NCBI GenBank assembly: GCA_020832965.1
Contig: JAJHRM010000176.1
Coordinates: forward strand, 1 to 5,643
Length of the DNA stretch: 5,643 bases
Direction of reading: 5' to 3'
Origin: Thermofilum sp.
Lineage (GTDB): Archaea; Thermoproteota; Thermoprotei; Thermofilales; Thermofilaceae
Shown here: positions 1-5,157 of the stretch, in pieces
How the letters are laid out: every line of letters starts with the position of its first letter
How positions within the stretch are numbered: position 1 is the stretch's first letter
Notes under the pieces: generated by a model
What the model was told of the DNA's origin: nothing
Seen by the model: only the letters and a program-made list of their open reading frames with translations
The model's database searches: none
Position numbers and translations under genes: made by a program

Positions 1-1
1 A

Positions 2-328
2 TTTACTGAGTGCAGAGAGCTCGCGTCGTGGCTGGAAGGTAAGGGCTTCGATGTAGATGGCATACTCGAGGAGGGCGAGGAGCTCCTAGACAATACGTTG
101 TGGCTGTATTGGCTTTTAAGGGACGTGCTAGCAGGCAACTGCAAACTCATCGACACATGGAGAGGAAAGCAAGGGAGCGCGTGCGAGGACTTAGAGGCGA
201 TGTACTTTGAATGCACGCACCGCGATGCCGAGGGTCGCGTGGAGAAGTACAAGAGAGTAGCAGTGAGAACGGGATTCCACACGCTTGTGGCAGAAGCACC
301 AGAGTACACAAATGCTCATCAGCCGTGA
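2..328 (+). CDS. C-terminal part of an unrecognised protein (5' end outside the window)
   Basis: The frame is open from base 2 to a TGA at 326-328, giving 108 visible residues with no stop, so the gene very probably begins before the window. TTG at 98 is only an internal candidate start. The visible part is acidic in its first 30 residues (a run around GILEEGEELLD), then has a short aromatic-rich stretch (LWLYWLLRDVL) that could be an amphipathic helix, and ends in a charged tail. I see no catalytic motif, zinc site or HTH and do not recognise the family. The 84 bases after its stop hold the promoter of the next gene, so the two are probably transcribed separately. It is called coding because of the long open frame and protein-like composition. 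A chance frame at the window edge cannot be fully excluded. Confidence 0.5.
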   Translation, partial: FTECRELASWLEGKGFDVDGILEEGEELLDNTLWLYWLLRDVLAGNCKLIDTWRGKQGSACEDLEAMYFECTHRDAEGRVEKYKRVAVRTGFHTLVAEAPEYTNAHQP

Positions 329-356
329 GAACCTGTAGAAGAGCCGTCTTCGTGGT

Positions 357-368
357 AAACATATATCT
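357..368 (+). promoter_or_regulatory. Putative TATA box for the winged-helix gene
   Basis: The AT-rich string AAACATATATCT stands out from its surroundings and lies about 50 bases before the TTG at 413. Archaeal transcription usually starts 25-27 bases after the TATA centre, which would be near base 390 and leave a leader of about 23 bases. No strong Shine-Dalgarno site precedes the TTG. Confidence 0.4.
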
Positions 369-412
369 AGCTTCAGGAACCTGCTCTTACTTGTGGAACG
401 GGGATTTCTGCC

Positions 413-700
413 TTGAGCGGGAGGAGGACTTGGGATGATTTAGTCTTGGAAGCCATGAAGAATCTAGGTGCCGATGTCAAGCCTGTCGCGCTGAAGGACA
501 TCTACAACGCTGTCGAGAGGCTTGCCCCCTCCATGTGCGACAACAGCAACGTGTACGTACTCACCTACAAAGGCAGGGTAGTGAGAGAGCCGAGGTGGAG
601 GAGGAACGTTAGGGATGCCCTCCTAAAGCTTAGGAGAAGGGGTTTAGTGGCAAGTAAGGGTAGAGGTTCGTGGATGCTTGTCAAAGCCCCCTTCGCTTAG
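413..700 (+). CDS. Small winged-helix protein resembling the Mrr N-terminal domain
   Basis: This 95-residue protein reads as one winged helix-turn-helix. Helices cover about residues 7-18 and 26-36, the recognition helix about 61-77 (RWRRNVRDALLKLRRRGLV), and the wing is at about 80-91 (SKGRGSWMLV). The pattern of a basic helix, the words 'RRxGLV', then a short hairpin with G-x-W is what I know from the Mrr_N domain, which precedes the nuclease domain in Mrr-type restriction enzymes. Here no nuclease domain follows, so it stands alone. TTG at 413 is the first start after the in-frame TAG at 368 and keeps the whole first helix; ATG at 455 would cut it off. Its 3' end overlaps the opposite-strand glycosylase gene by 20 bases. 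It may be a regulator or DNA-reading accessory of the neighbouring R-M cassette; the exact role is unknown. Confidence 0.7.
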   Translation: MSGRRTWDDLVLEAMKNLGADVKPVALKDIYNAVERLAPSMCDNSNVYVLTYKGRVVREPRWRRNVRDALLKLRRRGLVASKGRGSWMLVKAPFA

Positions 701-1376
701 CGGGCCAAGCGCATAAATCTGAGAGGGGGCATGCGGTGCACTTAGGATCTTTAGCTGTACACACCTTCCTGGCGAAGTCCAGCACCCCGAAGCTGAACTT
801 CTCAGCGGGCTCGGGATCCTTAGGCACCAGCATCCTTGCAAAGGACCACATCGCAGGGTCTGTGTGAGGCCTCTTCTTAGCGGATCTGACCCCGAAGACC
901 CTCTCAAGAACCCTTATCATGTTCCTGTCAAGGAGAGGCTCGGGCTTTCCGCACGCCCTGAGCAGGACCTCTGACGCGATATAGTCCCCTACACCAGGAA
1001 GCTCGTCAAGGCTCTTCCTGTCGCACGGAACCCTCCCACTGAACCTCTGCACAAGAAACCTGGCAAGCTCAATGAGGTGCTTGGCCCTCTGGTGCTCAAT
1101 CCCTAGGGGCCTTATAACAGCCTTAACCTCATCCTCAGGCGCAGAGAGGAGAGCCCGGGGATTTGGAAACCTGCGCAGAAACTCTTCATAAACCCTGACA
1201 ACTTGCTCCGTCGTAGTTTTTTTAAGAAGGAATGCAGCAACCAGCACCGCCCACCCATCTCTCGCTCTCCTCCACGGCAGATCCTTATCTCCATACCTTT
1301 CATACCACTCAACAATTCTCTTCCTGAAATCCTCAACCCTGTTTTTATCTAAGAATAAAGTTCCGATAGCTCCCAC
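681..1376 (-). CDS. mig: MIG-like HhH-GPD iron-sulfur DNA glycosylase (probable T:G / U:G mismatch glycosylase)
   Basis: This 231-residue protein has the full length and layout of the Nth/MutY/MIG family. The N-terminal WYERYGDKDLPWR (24-36) is MutY/MIG-like. The helix-hairpin-helix is LPGVGDYIASEVL (126-138), the catalytic Asp is D150 in LLDRNMIRV, and the 4Fe-4S loop has C206, C213, C216 and C222 with C-x6-C-x2-C-x5-C spacing. Where endonuclease III has its lyase Lys (LPGVGRK) this protein has Tyr132, as in Mig.MthI. This points to a monofunctional thymine/uracil glycosylase that leaves an abasic site. At the MutY Glu37 position it has Ala48 (VAAFLLKKTT), which argues against MutY activity. 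The GTG at 1376 is the furthest plausible start and leaves about 23 residues before the family's first conserved block. It is divergent from the nuclease gene. Family knowledge and context suggest it repairs deaminated 5-methylcytosine made by the linked methyltransferase. Confidence 0.88.
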   Translation of the reverse strand: MGAIGTLFLDKNRVEDFRKRIVEWYERYGDKDLPWRRARDGWAVLVAAFLLKKTTTEQVVRVYEEFLRRFPNPRALLSAPEDEVKAVIRPLGIEHQRAKHLIELARFLVQRFSGRVPCDRKSLDELPGVGDYIASEVLLRACGKPEPLLDRNMIRVLERVFGVRSAKKRPHTDPAMWSFARMLVPKDPEPAEKFSFGVLDFARKVCTAKDPKCTACPLSDLCAWPAKRRGL

Positions 1377-1410
1377 CTGACGCGAGCATAGGATTCTATT
1401 CTGAAGCTAA

Positions 1411-1425
1411 GATAAATATATATTG
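1411..1425 (-). promoter_or_regulatory. Putative TATA box for the glycosylase gene
   Basis: Read on the minus strand this is CAATATATATTTATC, the most AT-rich string in the divergent gap. It would place transcription start near 1390, about 15 bases before the GTG at 1376. Because the string is nearly symmetrical it could also serve the plus strand, with a leader of about 50 bases for the nuclease gene. Confidence 0.5.
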
Positions 1426-1457
1426 TTTTGCTCCAGCATAAAAACAAGCGGTAGGCG

Positions 1458-1467
1458 CTTTTTACAA
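1458..1467 (+). promoter_or_regulatory. Possible TATA element for the nuclease gene
   Basis: GCTTTTTACAAAC surrounds this element, whose centre is about 31 bases before the ATG at 1494. That predicts an almost leaderless transcript. No Shine-Dalgarno-like sequence lies before the ATG, which fits leaderless translation. The match to the archaeal TATA consensus is weak, and the stronger string at 1411-1425 is an alternative. Confidence 0.3.
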
Positions 1468-1493
1468 ACTTAATAATTACACGGCGCATCAAC

Positions 1494-2492
1494 ATGCCTT
1501 CGGAAACCTCGAACTTCAGAGTTTTTGTCCCTAAGGATAGGTATTTAGAGGTCTTAGGCTTCACGATGTATGCTTACCTCGCAGAGAAAATAACGCCCTA
1601 CAGCGGTATGTTTGGCGGGGTCAGAACGCTGGGGCAATACATCGAGAACTTCATATACGGGAAAATAGCGGAAATAGCCTTTCAAATGTTTTTAAAGGAG
1701 CGATTCGGCTTGGAGGCGCTTACGGATGTCGACTTGGCCGGCTTCATTAAAGGTGTGTACCTACCCGATCTAATAGCTGTAAAGCTGGGTTCCGATTATG
1801 AAACACTAAAGCTCTGGATTGAGGTAAAGGAGGTGAGGAGGGATCAGCGGTGGTTTCTCATCCCAGCGTCGGCCGTAAGGTCGAGGCCTTACGACGTCTA
1901 CGTTGCTGTATGGGTTGGATTGCCGGACACTCATGTTGCATGGCTAGTTAAGCACGTACCCGAGGTGATGAACCGCATGGGTGACGAATGGAAGAAGCTT
2001 GTAAGCGATATTGAGAAGAATGTTGAGAATGTGCCCTGCAAAATTATGGGGTTTGTCACGTGGAGCGAAGTAGACTTCGTCGTTAAGGCGCACAACAACG
2101 ACAGCAAAGCAAAGCAGGAGCTGGACAGAAGATTTGGCCAGAGGTTCTGGTTCTACTTTACAGGCGAAGAACGACTCTTTGATCCTCTCGAGCCCTCATG
2201 GAGGGGGAGCGAAGTCGGCGAGAACATCGGGTTCCACCTTATAAAGCTCCAAGAGGTCAGCAATTGGGATTTCTTGCACAATCTGATTCAAGAAAACAAA
2301 AGGCTTGTAGGTCCTATTACAAAGGGTTTGAAGATAAAGAGTGGCGACTTTCCAAAGATCTGCGGGAGCCCCCGCGGAGATCTGCGCGAATTTGCGCAGA
2401 GATGCATCGAAATACAGCTGGACATGATGAAGAAGCAGTACGGCTCTATATTAAGGAGCAAGAGCTGGTTTGAACAGCCTTTTAGTACTTAG
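1494..2492 (+). CDS. PD-(D/E)XK nuclease, probable type II restriction endonuclease of the cassette
   Basis: This 332-residue protein shows the core of the PD-(D/E)XK nuclease fold. Residues 56-67 (GKIAEIAFQMFL) form a first helix with Glu60. Residues 90-95 (LPDLIA) carry Asp92, and residues 108-114 (WIEVKEV) give the E-x-K pair Glu110/Lys112. Next comes a strand with basic residues and a hydrophobic strand (PYDVYVAVWVG, 132-142). Magnesium-dependent DNA cleavage is expected. The last 150 or so residues are unassigned and probably hold target recognition. I do not recognise a named enzyme family, so the target is unknown. The restriction role is inferred from the fold plus the convergent methyltransferase gene, which it overlaps by 11 bases. 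The ATG at 1494 fits a leaderless or near-leaderless transcript. A non-restriction nuclease of the same fold is possible but less likely here. Confidence 0.78.
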   Translation: MPSETSNFRVFVPKDRYLEVLGFTMYAYLAEKITPYSGMFGGVRTLGQYIENFIYGKIAEIAFQMFLKERFGLEALTDVDLAGFIKGVYLPDLIAVKLGSDYETLKLWIEVKEVRRDQRWFLIPASAVRSRPYDVYVAVWVGLPDTHVAWLVKHVPEVMNRMGDEWKKLVSDIEKNVENVPCKIMGFVTWSEVDFVVKAHNNDSKAKQELDRRFGQRFWFYFTGEERLFDPLEPSWRGSEVGENIGFHLIKLQEVSNWDFLHNLIQENKRLVGPITKGLKIKSGDFPKICGSPRGDLREFAQRCIEIQLDMMKKQYGSILRSKSWFEQPFST

Positions 2493-3894
2493 TTTCAACG
2501 CTGTTAAGCACTTGCGCTAGCGCCTCGGCAATAACCTTAGATGCTAAGGGTGGCACAGCCTCTCCTATCTGGGCTCTTACCTGTTGCCATGTGCCGGCGA
2601 ACAGAAAATCGTCCGGGAAGGTCTGGAACCTGGCGCGCTCTCTATTTGTGAGCATCCCCCTGCTCCTCTCGTAATGATACCCCCACGTGCCCCCGCCACC
2701 GTAAGCTATCACTGTGGGGGCTGGGGTTAGCGGGTGTGCTCTGCGGTAGATGTTGCTCATCAGACCCTTCACCTCCCATCGAGTTCCCCTAACGAACTCG
2801 TGGTTCTCTCCGGGAGGTATACGCTTGAGCCTCTCCAAAACTTCGAAAGACTCTTTGGGTATTCTATTGCTTCCATCAGGAGGATTCAGACTTTTCACAG
2901 GCCTGCCGTAGTATCCGAGCTCCTTCAGCACCCTTCTGTGCTCTTCAAACGCTCGCTCAAGCTCTTCTTTCGATCCCGGACTTATGCTGTTGAGGCGCAG
3001 GTAGTCCTCAACTATGTTGAACGTGAGCTTGCCCCACACTTTGCGCTTCCATTCAAGAGCTCGCGGAGTTCCGACCTCATTCCACACACCCTCATACTCC
3101 TTCATCACCCTGCAGTACACATCTTGGAGCTCCGGGAGCTCCCGGCCTTCGAATACTTCGATGGGCGTCAGGGGATATTTATGGAGCAACGCGTTGCCTC
3201 CGCTCAGCTTGTATTCAAGAAGCTGTTTGATTTTCCACAAGCGGATTAAGTCCTTACCCAGCAAGTCCCTCCTAATGCCTATTATTATCAGGCGCTCCCT
3301 CATCTGCGGAACGCCGAGCTTAGTGAAGTCAACAACTTTCGAGAACACGATTTCATAGCCTTCTTCGGGGCTCTTCGTGATCCCGTTGCCTATGGCCTTC
3401 CGAACCTCATCCCACCGGGCGTTTAAATGCGAGAAGTCCTCGATTATAGCCTTGTAGGCAAGGCCTCTGTTCGCGTTGACAAGGCCCGGCACGTTCTCAA
3501 AAACAAACGCTTTCGGCTTGAGGGTGACCAAGGCCCTTACGAAGTGCGCATAAAGCCTTCCCCGTCTAACTTCTACACCCCTTCTCTTGTTTTCAGGGCC
3601 CCTAACAATTGAGAAGTCCTGACATGGAGGCCCCCCAACAACTACATCAACCTCCGCGTCCTTGAGTGAGGAGAAGTCGACGCGCTCAACATAGCACACA
3701 AGAGCGGTGCCCGGCTCCGCCTCAGCAGTTCCGCTACACCTCTTCAGCTTGAGTCCGAAGTTCCTGGAGTAGGTCATCATCGCAGGTTCGAGAATGTCGT
3801 TGGCGAACACGATTGTGTAGAGCCCTGTCTGCACAAAGCCTAGGTCGAGTCCTCCTGCCCCAGAGAAGAGGGAGACAACTGTGGACTTCCTCAT
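2482..3894 (-). CDS. DNA (cytosine-5) methyltransferase
   Basis: All the main motifs of a C5 methyltransferase are present, in order, in 470 residues. Motif I is VSLFSGAGGLDLGF (7-20, SAM binding). Motif IV is VVGGPPCQDFS (85-95) with catalytic Cys91. Motif VI has the ENV triplet at 133-135, and motif VIII is QMRER (197-201). Motif IX (about 412-430) contains RxxxTxRExARxQxFPxxF, and motif X is QIGEAVPPL (442-450). Between VIII and IX lies a long target-recognition region (about 210-385) that I cannot match to a known specificity, so the methylated site is unknown. It is longer than minimal enzymes of about 330 residues because of this region. The start ATG overlaps the stop of the upstream ribbon-helix-helix gene as ATGA, and a GGTG lies 9 to 12 bases before it, so translation is probably coupled. 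It should protect host DNA from the convergent nuclease, making 5-methylcytosine. Confidence 0.96.
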   Translation of the reverse strand: MRKSTVVSLFSGAGGLDLGFVQTGLYTIVFANDILEPAMMTYSRNFGLKLKRCSGTAEAEPGTALVCYVERVDFSSLKDAEVDVVVGGPPCQDFSIVRGPENKRRGVEVRRGRLYAHFVRALVTLKPKAFVFENVPGLVNANRGLAYKAIIEDFSHLNARWDEVRKAIGNGITKSPEEGYEIVFSKVVDFTKLGVPQMRERLIIIGIRRDLLGKDLIRLWKIKQLLEYKLSGGNALLHKYPLTPIEVFEGRELPELQDVYCRVMKEYEGVWNEVGTPRALEWKRKVWGKLTFNIVEDYLRLNSISPGSKEELERAFEEHRRVLKELGYYGRPVKSLNPPDGSNRIPKESFEVLERLKRIPPGENHEFVRGTRWEVKGLMSNIYRRAHPLTPAPTVIAYGGGGTWGYHYERSRGMLTNRERARFQTFPDDFLFAGTWQQVRAQIGEAVPPLASKVIAEALAQVLNSVETKY

Positions 3895-4121
3895 CTCTGA
3901 GCACCGCCCTCTGTGCTGAGAGATCTCTTGATGTTTTCCGATACTACAGACTTCTCAGAAAGCCAGGCGAGCACTATGTTTCTCACGATCTCAGCGTCGT
4001 CGTTGCCCATAACCCCTCTGAACCGCTCTATGAGACTCCACTGTTCCCCCGTGAACGTGACCTGAACCCTCTTAACTTTGTTTCTTCCTTTATCGCGTTT
4101 CAAAGCACACACCACAAACAC
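3891..4121 (-). CDS. Ribbon-helix-helix (CopG/Arc-like) DNA-binding protein, candidate controller of the R-M cassette
   Basis: This protein of up to 76 residues fits the ribbon-helix-helix fold. Residues 16-24 (VKRVQVTFT) form a basic beta strand with alternating residues that would read DNA. Helix 1 is about 25-37 (GEQWSLIERFRGV), and a turn with GNDD leads to helix 2 (about 42-56, DAEIVRNIVLAWLSE). Such proteins bind DNA as dimers through paired strands. The start is uncertain: GTG codons at 4121, 4115 and 4112 all fit, and the TATA box at 4138-4146 predicts transcription starting near 4116. A leaderless message from 4115 or 4112 is therefore as likely as 4121, and all choices keep the domain. 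Its stop overlaps the methyltransferase start (ATGA), so the pair is an operon with coupled translation. By analogy with bacterial controller proteins, I infer that it regulates this cassette, perhaps repressing its own promoter. Confidence 0.8.
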   Translation of the reverse strand: MFVVCALKRDKGRNKVKRVQVTFTGEQWSLIERFRGVMGNDDAEIVRNIVLAWLSEKSVVSENIKRSLSTEGGAQR

Positions 4122-4257
4122 ATATAAGACACAGAGGCTTATAAAGCTTAGGGCACAGGGATTTATCGCGCACCAGTATTGTAGTCGGCCTTTCTACGTC
4201 TAAAAGGGCGAGGTTCTCTCCGCTTTCTAGACTTTGCGTTAACGCCTAATCCTCTTT
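4122..4257. other. 136-base gap between the small helical gene and the ribbon-helix-helix gene
   Basis: Apart from the TATA box and dyad at 4137-4147 and the palindromic GCGTTAACGC at 4237-4246, I see no gene or RNA in it. Confidence 0.4.
4137..4147 (-). promoter_or_regulatory. TATA box with overlapping dyad before the ribbon-helix-helix/methyltransferase operon
   Basis: On the minus strand this reads GCTTTATAAGC, holding the TATA box CTTTATAAG (4146-4138) inside a perfect GCTT/AAGC dyad. The centre is about 26 bases before the GTG cluster at 4121-4112, which is the spacing of a leaderless archaeal transcript. Two copies of CACAG (4130-4134 and 4154-4158, plus-strand sense) flank it 24 bases apart. 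A ribbon-helix-helix dimer bound to this dyad would block TBP. The promoter is well supported; the operator reading is inference. Confidence 0.6.
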
Positions 4258-4485
4258 TCAGCGTTCCCAATTTTCCACGCAGGCCGTCAATGCTTGTTCG
4301 AGCTCCTTTATTTCGCTCTCCACGATTGCCTGTACTCGTCTAAGCCACTCGCAGTGCTCTCGGAGGTACTTCTGCGGGTTGACTTTTAGGTACTCCTCCG
4401 TGGCCAGCTTATCCATCTCGATCTGGTGCAGGAGCGTCCTTGCCCGCCACCACTTCTCCCTGATCTCGTCGCACCCGCCCGACAT
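4258..4485 (-). CDS. Small helical, probably coiled-coil protein of unknown function
   Basis: This 75-residue frame starts with ATG at 4485 and ends with TGA. The product is almost all helix-forming and highly charged. One segment covers about residues 5-31, and a second at about 38-68 (LREHCEWLRRVQAIVESEIK and onward) has hydrophobic residues at three- and four-residue steps, as in a helical hairpin or short coiled coil. It has no signal peptide, membrane segment or metal site; its three cysteines are scattered. I do not recognise the family. It lies on the same strand as the ribbon-helix-helix gene, 136 bases upstream of it, and that gene has its own promoter. The protein-like composition and the weaker look of the overlapping plus-strand frame favour a real gene, but its shortness and the lack of a clear promoter keep confidence moderate. 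Confidence 0.5.
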   Translation of the reverse strand: MSGGCDEIREKWWRARTLLHQIEMDKLATEEYLKVNPQKYLREHCEWLRRVQAIVESEIKELEQALTACVENWER

Positions 4486-4635
4486 CGGCGTCTGCCCCCA
4501 CGGGTTATCTAACCGCCTGGGGTCTAAAGGGCTTTTAGTGGTGCTCGTTGAGGCGCATCCCGACCTTTCACTTAGAACCTTGAGAGGCCGGTCAAGAGGG
4601 CTACACAGCGTGAGAGACTCCGTGAAATCGCTCAG

Positions 4636-4690
4636 CGGTCACCCAGATGAGTGCTTGCGTGCCCCGAATTCGGGGGTTTGCGAGTGACCG
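4636..4690. repeat. Nested inverted repeats: CGGTCAC/GTGACCG arms around a 14-base palindrome
   Basis: CGGTCAC (4636-4642) pairs perfectly with GTGACCG (4684-4690). Inside lies the perfect palindrome CCCCGAATTCGGGG (4662-4675). Nine bases on comes another tight dyad, CTCGCT-A-AGCGAG (4699-4711). The strongly GC-rich arms could form a cruciform in DNA or a branched stem in RNA. Confidence 0.7.
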
Positions 4691-4698
4691 GCAGGGAC

Positions 4699-4711
4699 CT
4701 CGCTAAGCGAG
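4699..4711. repeat. Short perfect palindrome CTCGCT-A-AGCGAG
   Basis: Six-base arms are separated by a single base, giving a site suited to binding by a protein dimer. No T-run follows, so a terminator role is not supported. Confidence 0.6.
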
Positions 4712-4733
4712 CGGGGTTTAATGCCTCTCCATT

Positions 4734-4825
4734 CTGAGCGCGGGTCGCTACTGTTCGTACATCTCCCTGGGTTAGGGTCACCCTGATGCCCTAAATTTGG
4801 GGGAATTGGTGTTCGCGATGCTCAG
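4734..4825. repeat. 92-base stem-forming segment with CTGAGC/GCTCAG ends
   Basis: CTGAGC (4734-4739) pairs perfectly with GCTCAG (4820-4825). The stem can extend through GTCGC (4744-4748) against GCGAT (4815-4819) with a four-base bulge. Inside are AGGGT-C-ACCCT (4774-4784) and the alternative hairpin TTAGGG/CCCTAA (4772-4777 with 4789-4794). The two inner hairpins exclude each other. Confidence 0.5.
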
Positions 4826-4926
4826 CCCGGGCCTGTGACGTGGCCGAGCTACGCTACTTGTCTGGCGCCCGCGTCACCGCGCCGTGGCAGATCTGTTTTC
4901 AAACGCCACACGACTGCGCAGTCACC

Positions 4927-4947
4927 ATAGCGAATTGCTATAATGAC
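4927..4947 (+). repeat. Iteron-like direct repeat, copy 1
   Basis: This is a diverged 21-base copy with the core GCTATAATGAC (4937-4947). It is preceded by ATAGCGAATT, which also makes the copy itself nearly palindromic together with the GTCA just upstream. Confidence 0.6.
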
Positions 4948-4965
4948 TAGCCACAGGGATTCACC

Positions 4966-4986
4966 ATGGTAAGTCGCTATAGTAAG
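4966..4986 (+). repeat. Iteron-like direct repeat, copy 2
   Basis: The core GCTATAGTAAG (4976-4986) is preceded by ATGGTAAGTC. It begins 39 bases after copy 1. The bases before both copies (TCACCAT) also agree. Confidence 0.6.
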
Positions 4987-5006
4987 TTTACTGTAGTGAA
5001 TCCCCT

Positions 5007-5027
5007 ACGGCAAGTTGCTATAGTGAC
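5007..5027 (+). repeat. Iteron-like direct repeat, copy 3
   Basis: The core GCTATAGTGAC (5017-5027) is preceded by ACGGCAAGTT. It begins 41 bases after copy 2, so the three cores lie at nearly even steps of about four helical turns. Confidence 0.6.
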
Positions 5028-5055
5028 CGCGGAGCAGAAAGCGTTGCGACGGGCC

Positions 5056-5157
5056 TGCACTCCACTCTCAGGGTCTGAGATTGCAGTAAACTGCGTGGTG
5101 AAATCGTGCAGGTAGATCGCACCTGGTAGGTGACGCTTCATGCATAAACCGGGGTTT
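5056..5157. repeat. Cluster of small perfect dyads before the HTH gene
   Basis: In about 100 bases there are TCTCAG-GGT-CTGAGA, GCAGT-AA-ACTGC, CAGGT/ACCTG with a seven-base loop, and AAACC-GG-GGTTT (5146-5157). In addition, CTGCACTCCACT near 5056 recurs with one change as CTGCACTCTACT near 5164. The cluster ends about 28 bases before the TATA box of the next gene, so some of these could be operator sites for it. Confidence 0.5.

Larger units (their letters stand above)
4916..5032. repeat. Composite repeat: imperfect 23-base outer inverted repeat with a perfect 9-base inner one
   Basis: The outer arms at 4916-4938 and 5010-5032 match at 18 of 23 positions when one is reverse-complemented; the core is GTCAC(C/T)ATAGC. 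The inner arms GGGATTCAC (4956-4964) and GTGAATCCC (4996-5004) match perfectly, and beyond a single mismatch the pairing continues with several more pairs including G-T. The centres of the two dyads differ by about six bases. As DNA this could extrude as a cruciform or be bound by dimers. As RNA it could fold into a long branched hairpin. No clear target-site duplication flanks it, so a small inverted-repeat transposable element is not favoured. Confidence 0.75.

Noticed and set aside
1217..1223. A frameshift at the run of seven T in the glycosylase gene.
   Set aside because: The frame on both sides of the run encodes conserved family motifs, so the reading frame is intact.
681..1376. Endonuclease III (Nth) or MutY as the identity of the glycosylase.
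   Set aside because: The Nth lyase Lys is Tyr132 and the MutY Glu is Ala48, and there is no MutY C-terminal domain. The linked C5 methyltransferase fits a MIG enzyme better.
2734..3249. A 171-residue plus-strand gene.
   Set aside because: It lies wholly antisense to the methyltransferase, whose conserved motifs and target-recognition region are clearly the real coding frame. Its composition is not protein-like.
4379..4687. A 102-residue plus-strand gene.
   Set aside because: It is antisense to the small helical gene in its first third and then runs through the dyads. The product is rich in Ser, Arg and His without any domain-like pattern.
4486..4734. An SRP RNA or RNase P RNA, because the region is GC-rich and structured.
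   Set aside because: I could not find the conserved core words of either RNA, and the dyads do not arrange into their known folds.
4772..4794. Telomere-like TTAGGG and CCCTAA.
   Set aside because: There is a single copy of each, paired as a hairpin, with no tandem array.
4927..5027. A short CRISPR array, because three 21-base repeats are separated by 18 to 20 bases.
   Set aside because: The repeats are too diverged and too short, the spacers are too short and contain inverted repeats of their own, and no cas gene is visible.
4916..5032. A small inverted-repeat transposable element.
   Set aside because: The arms are imperfect, no target-site duplication is seen at either end, and the internal direct repeats are better explained as protein-binding sites.
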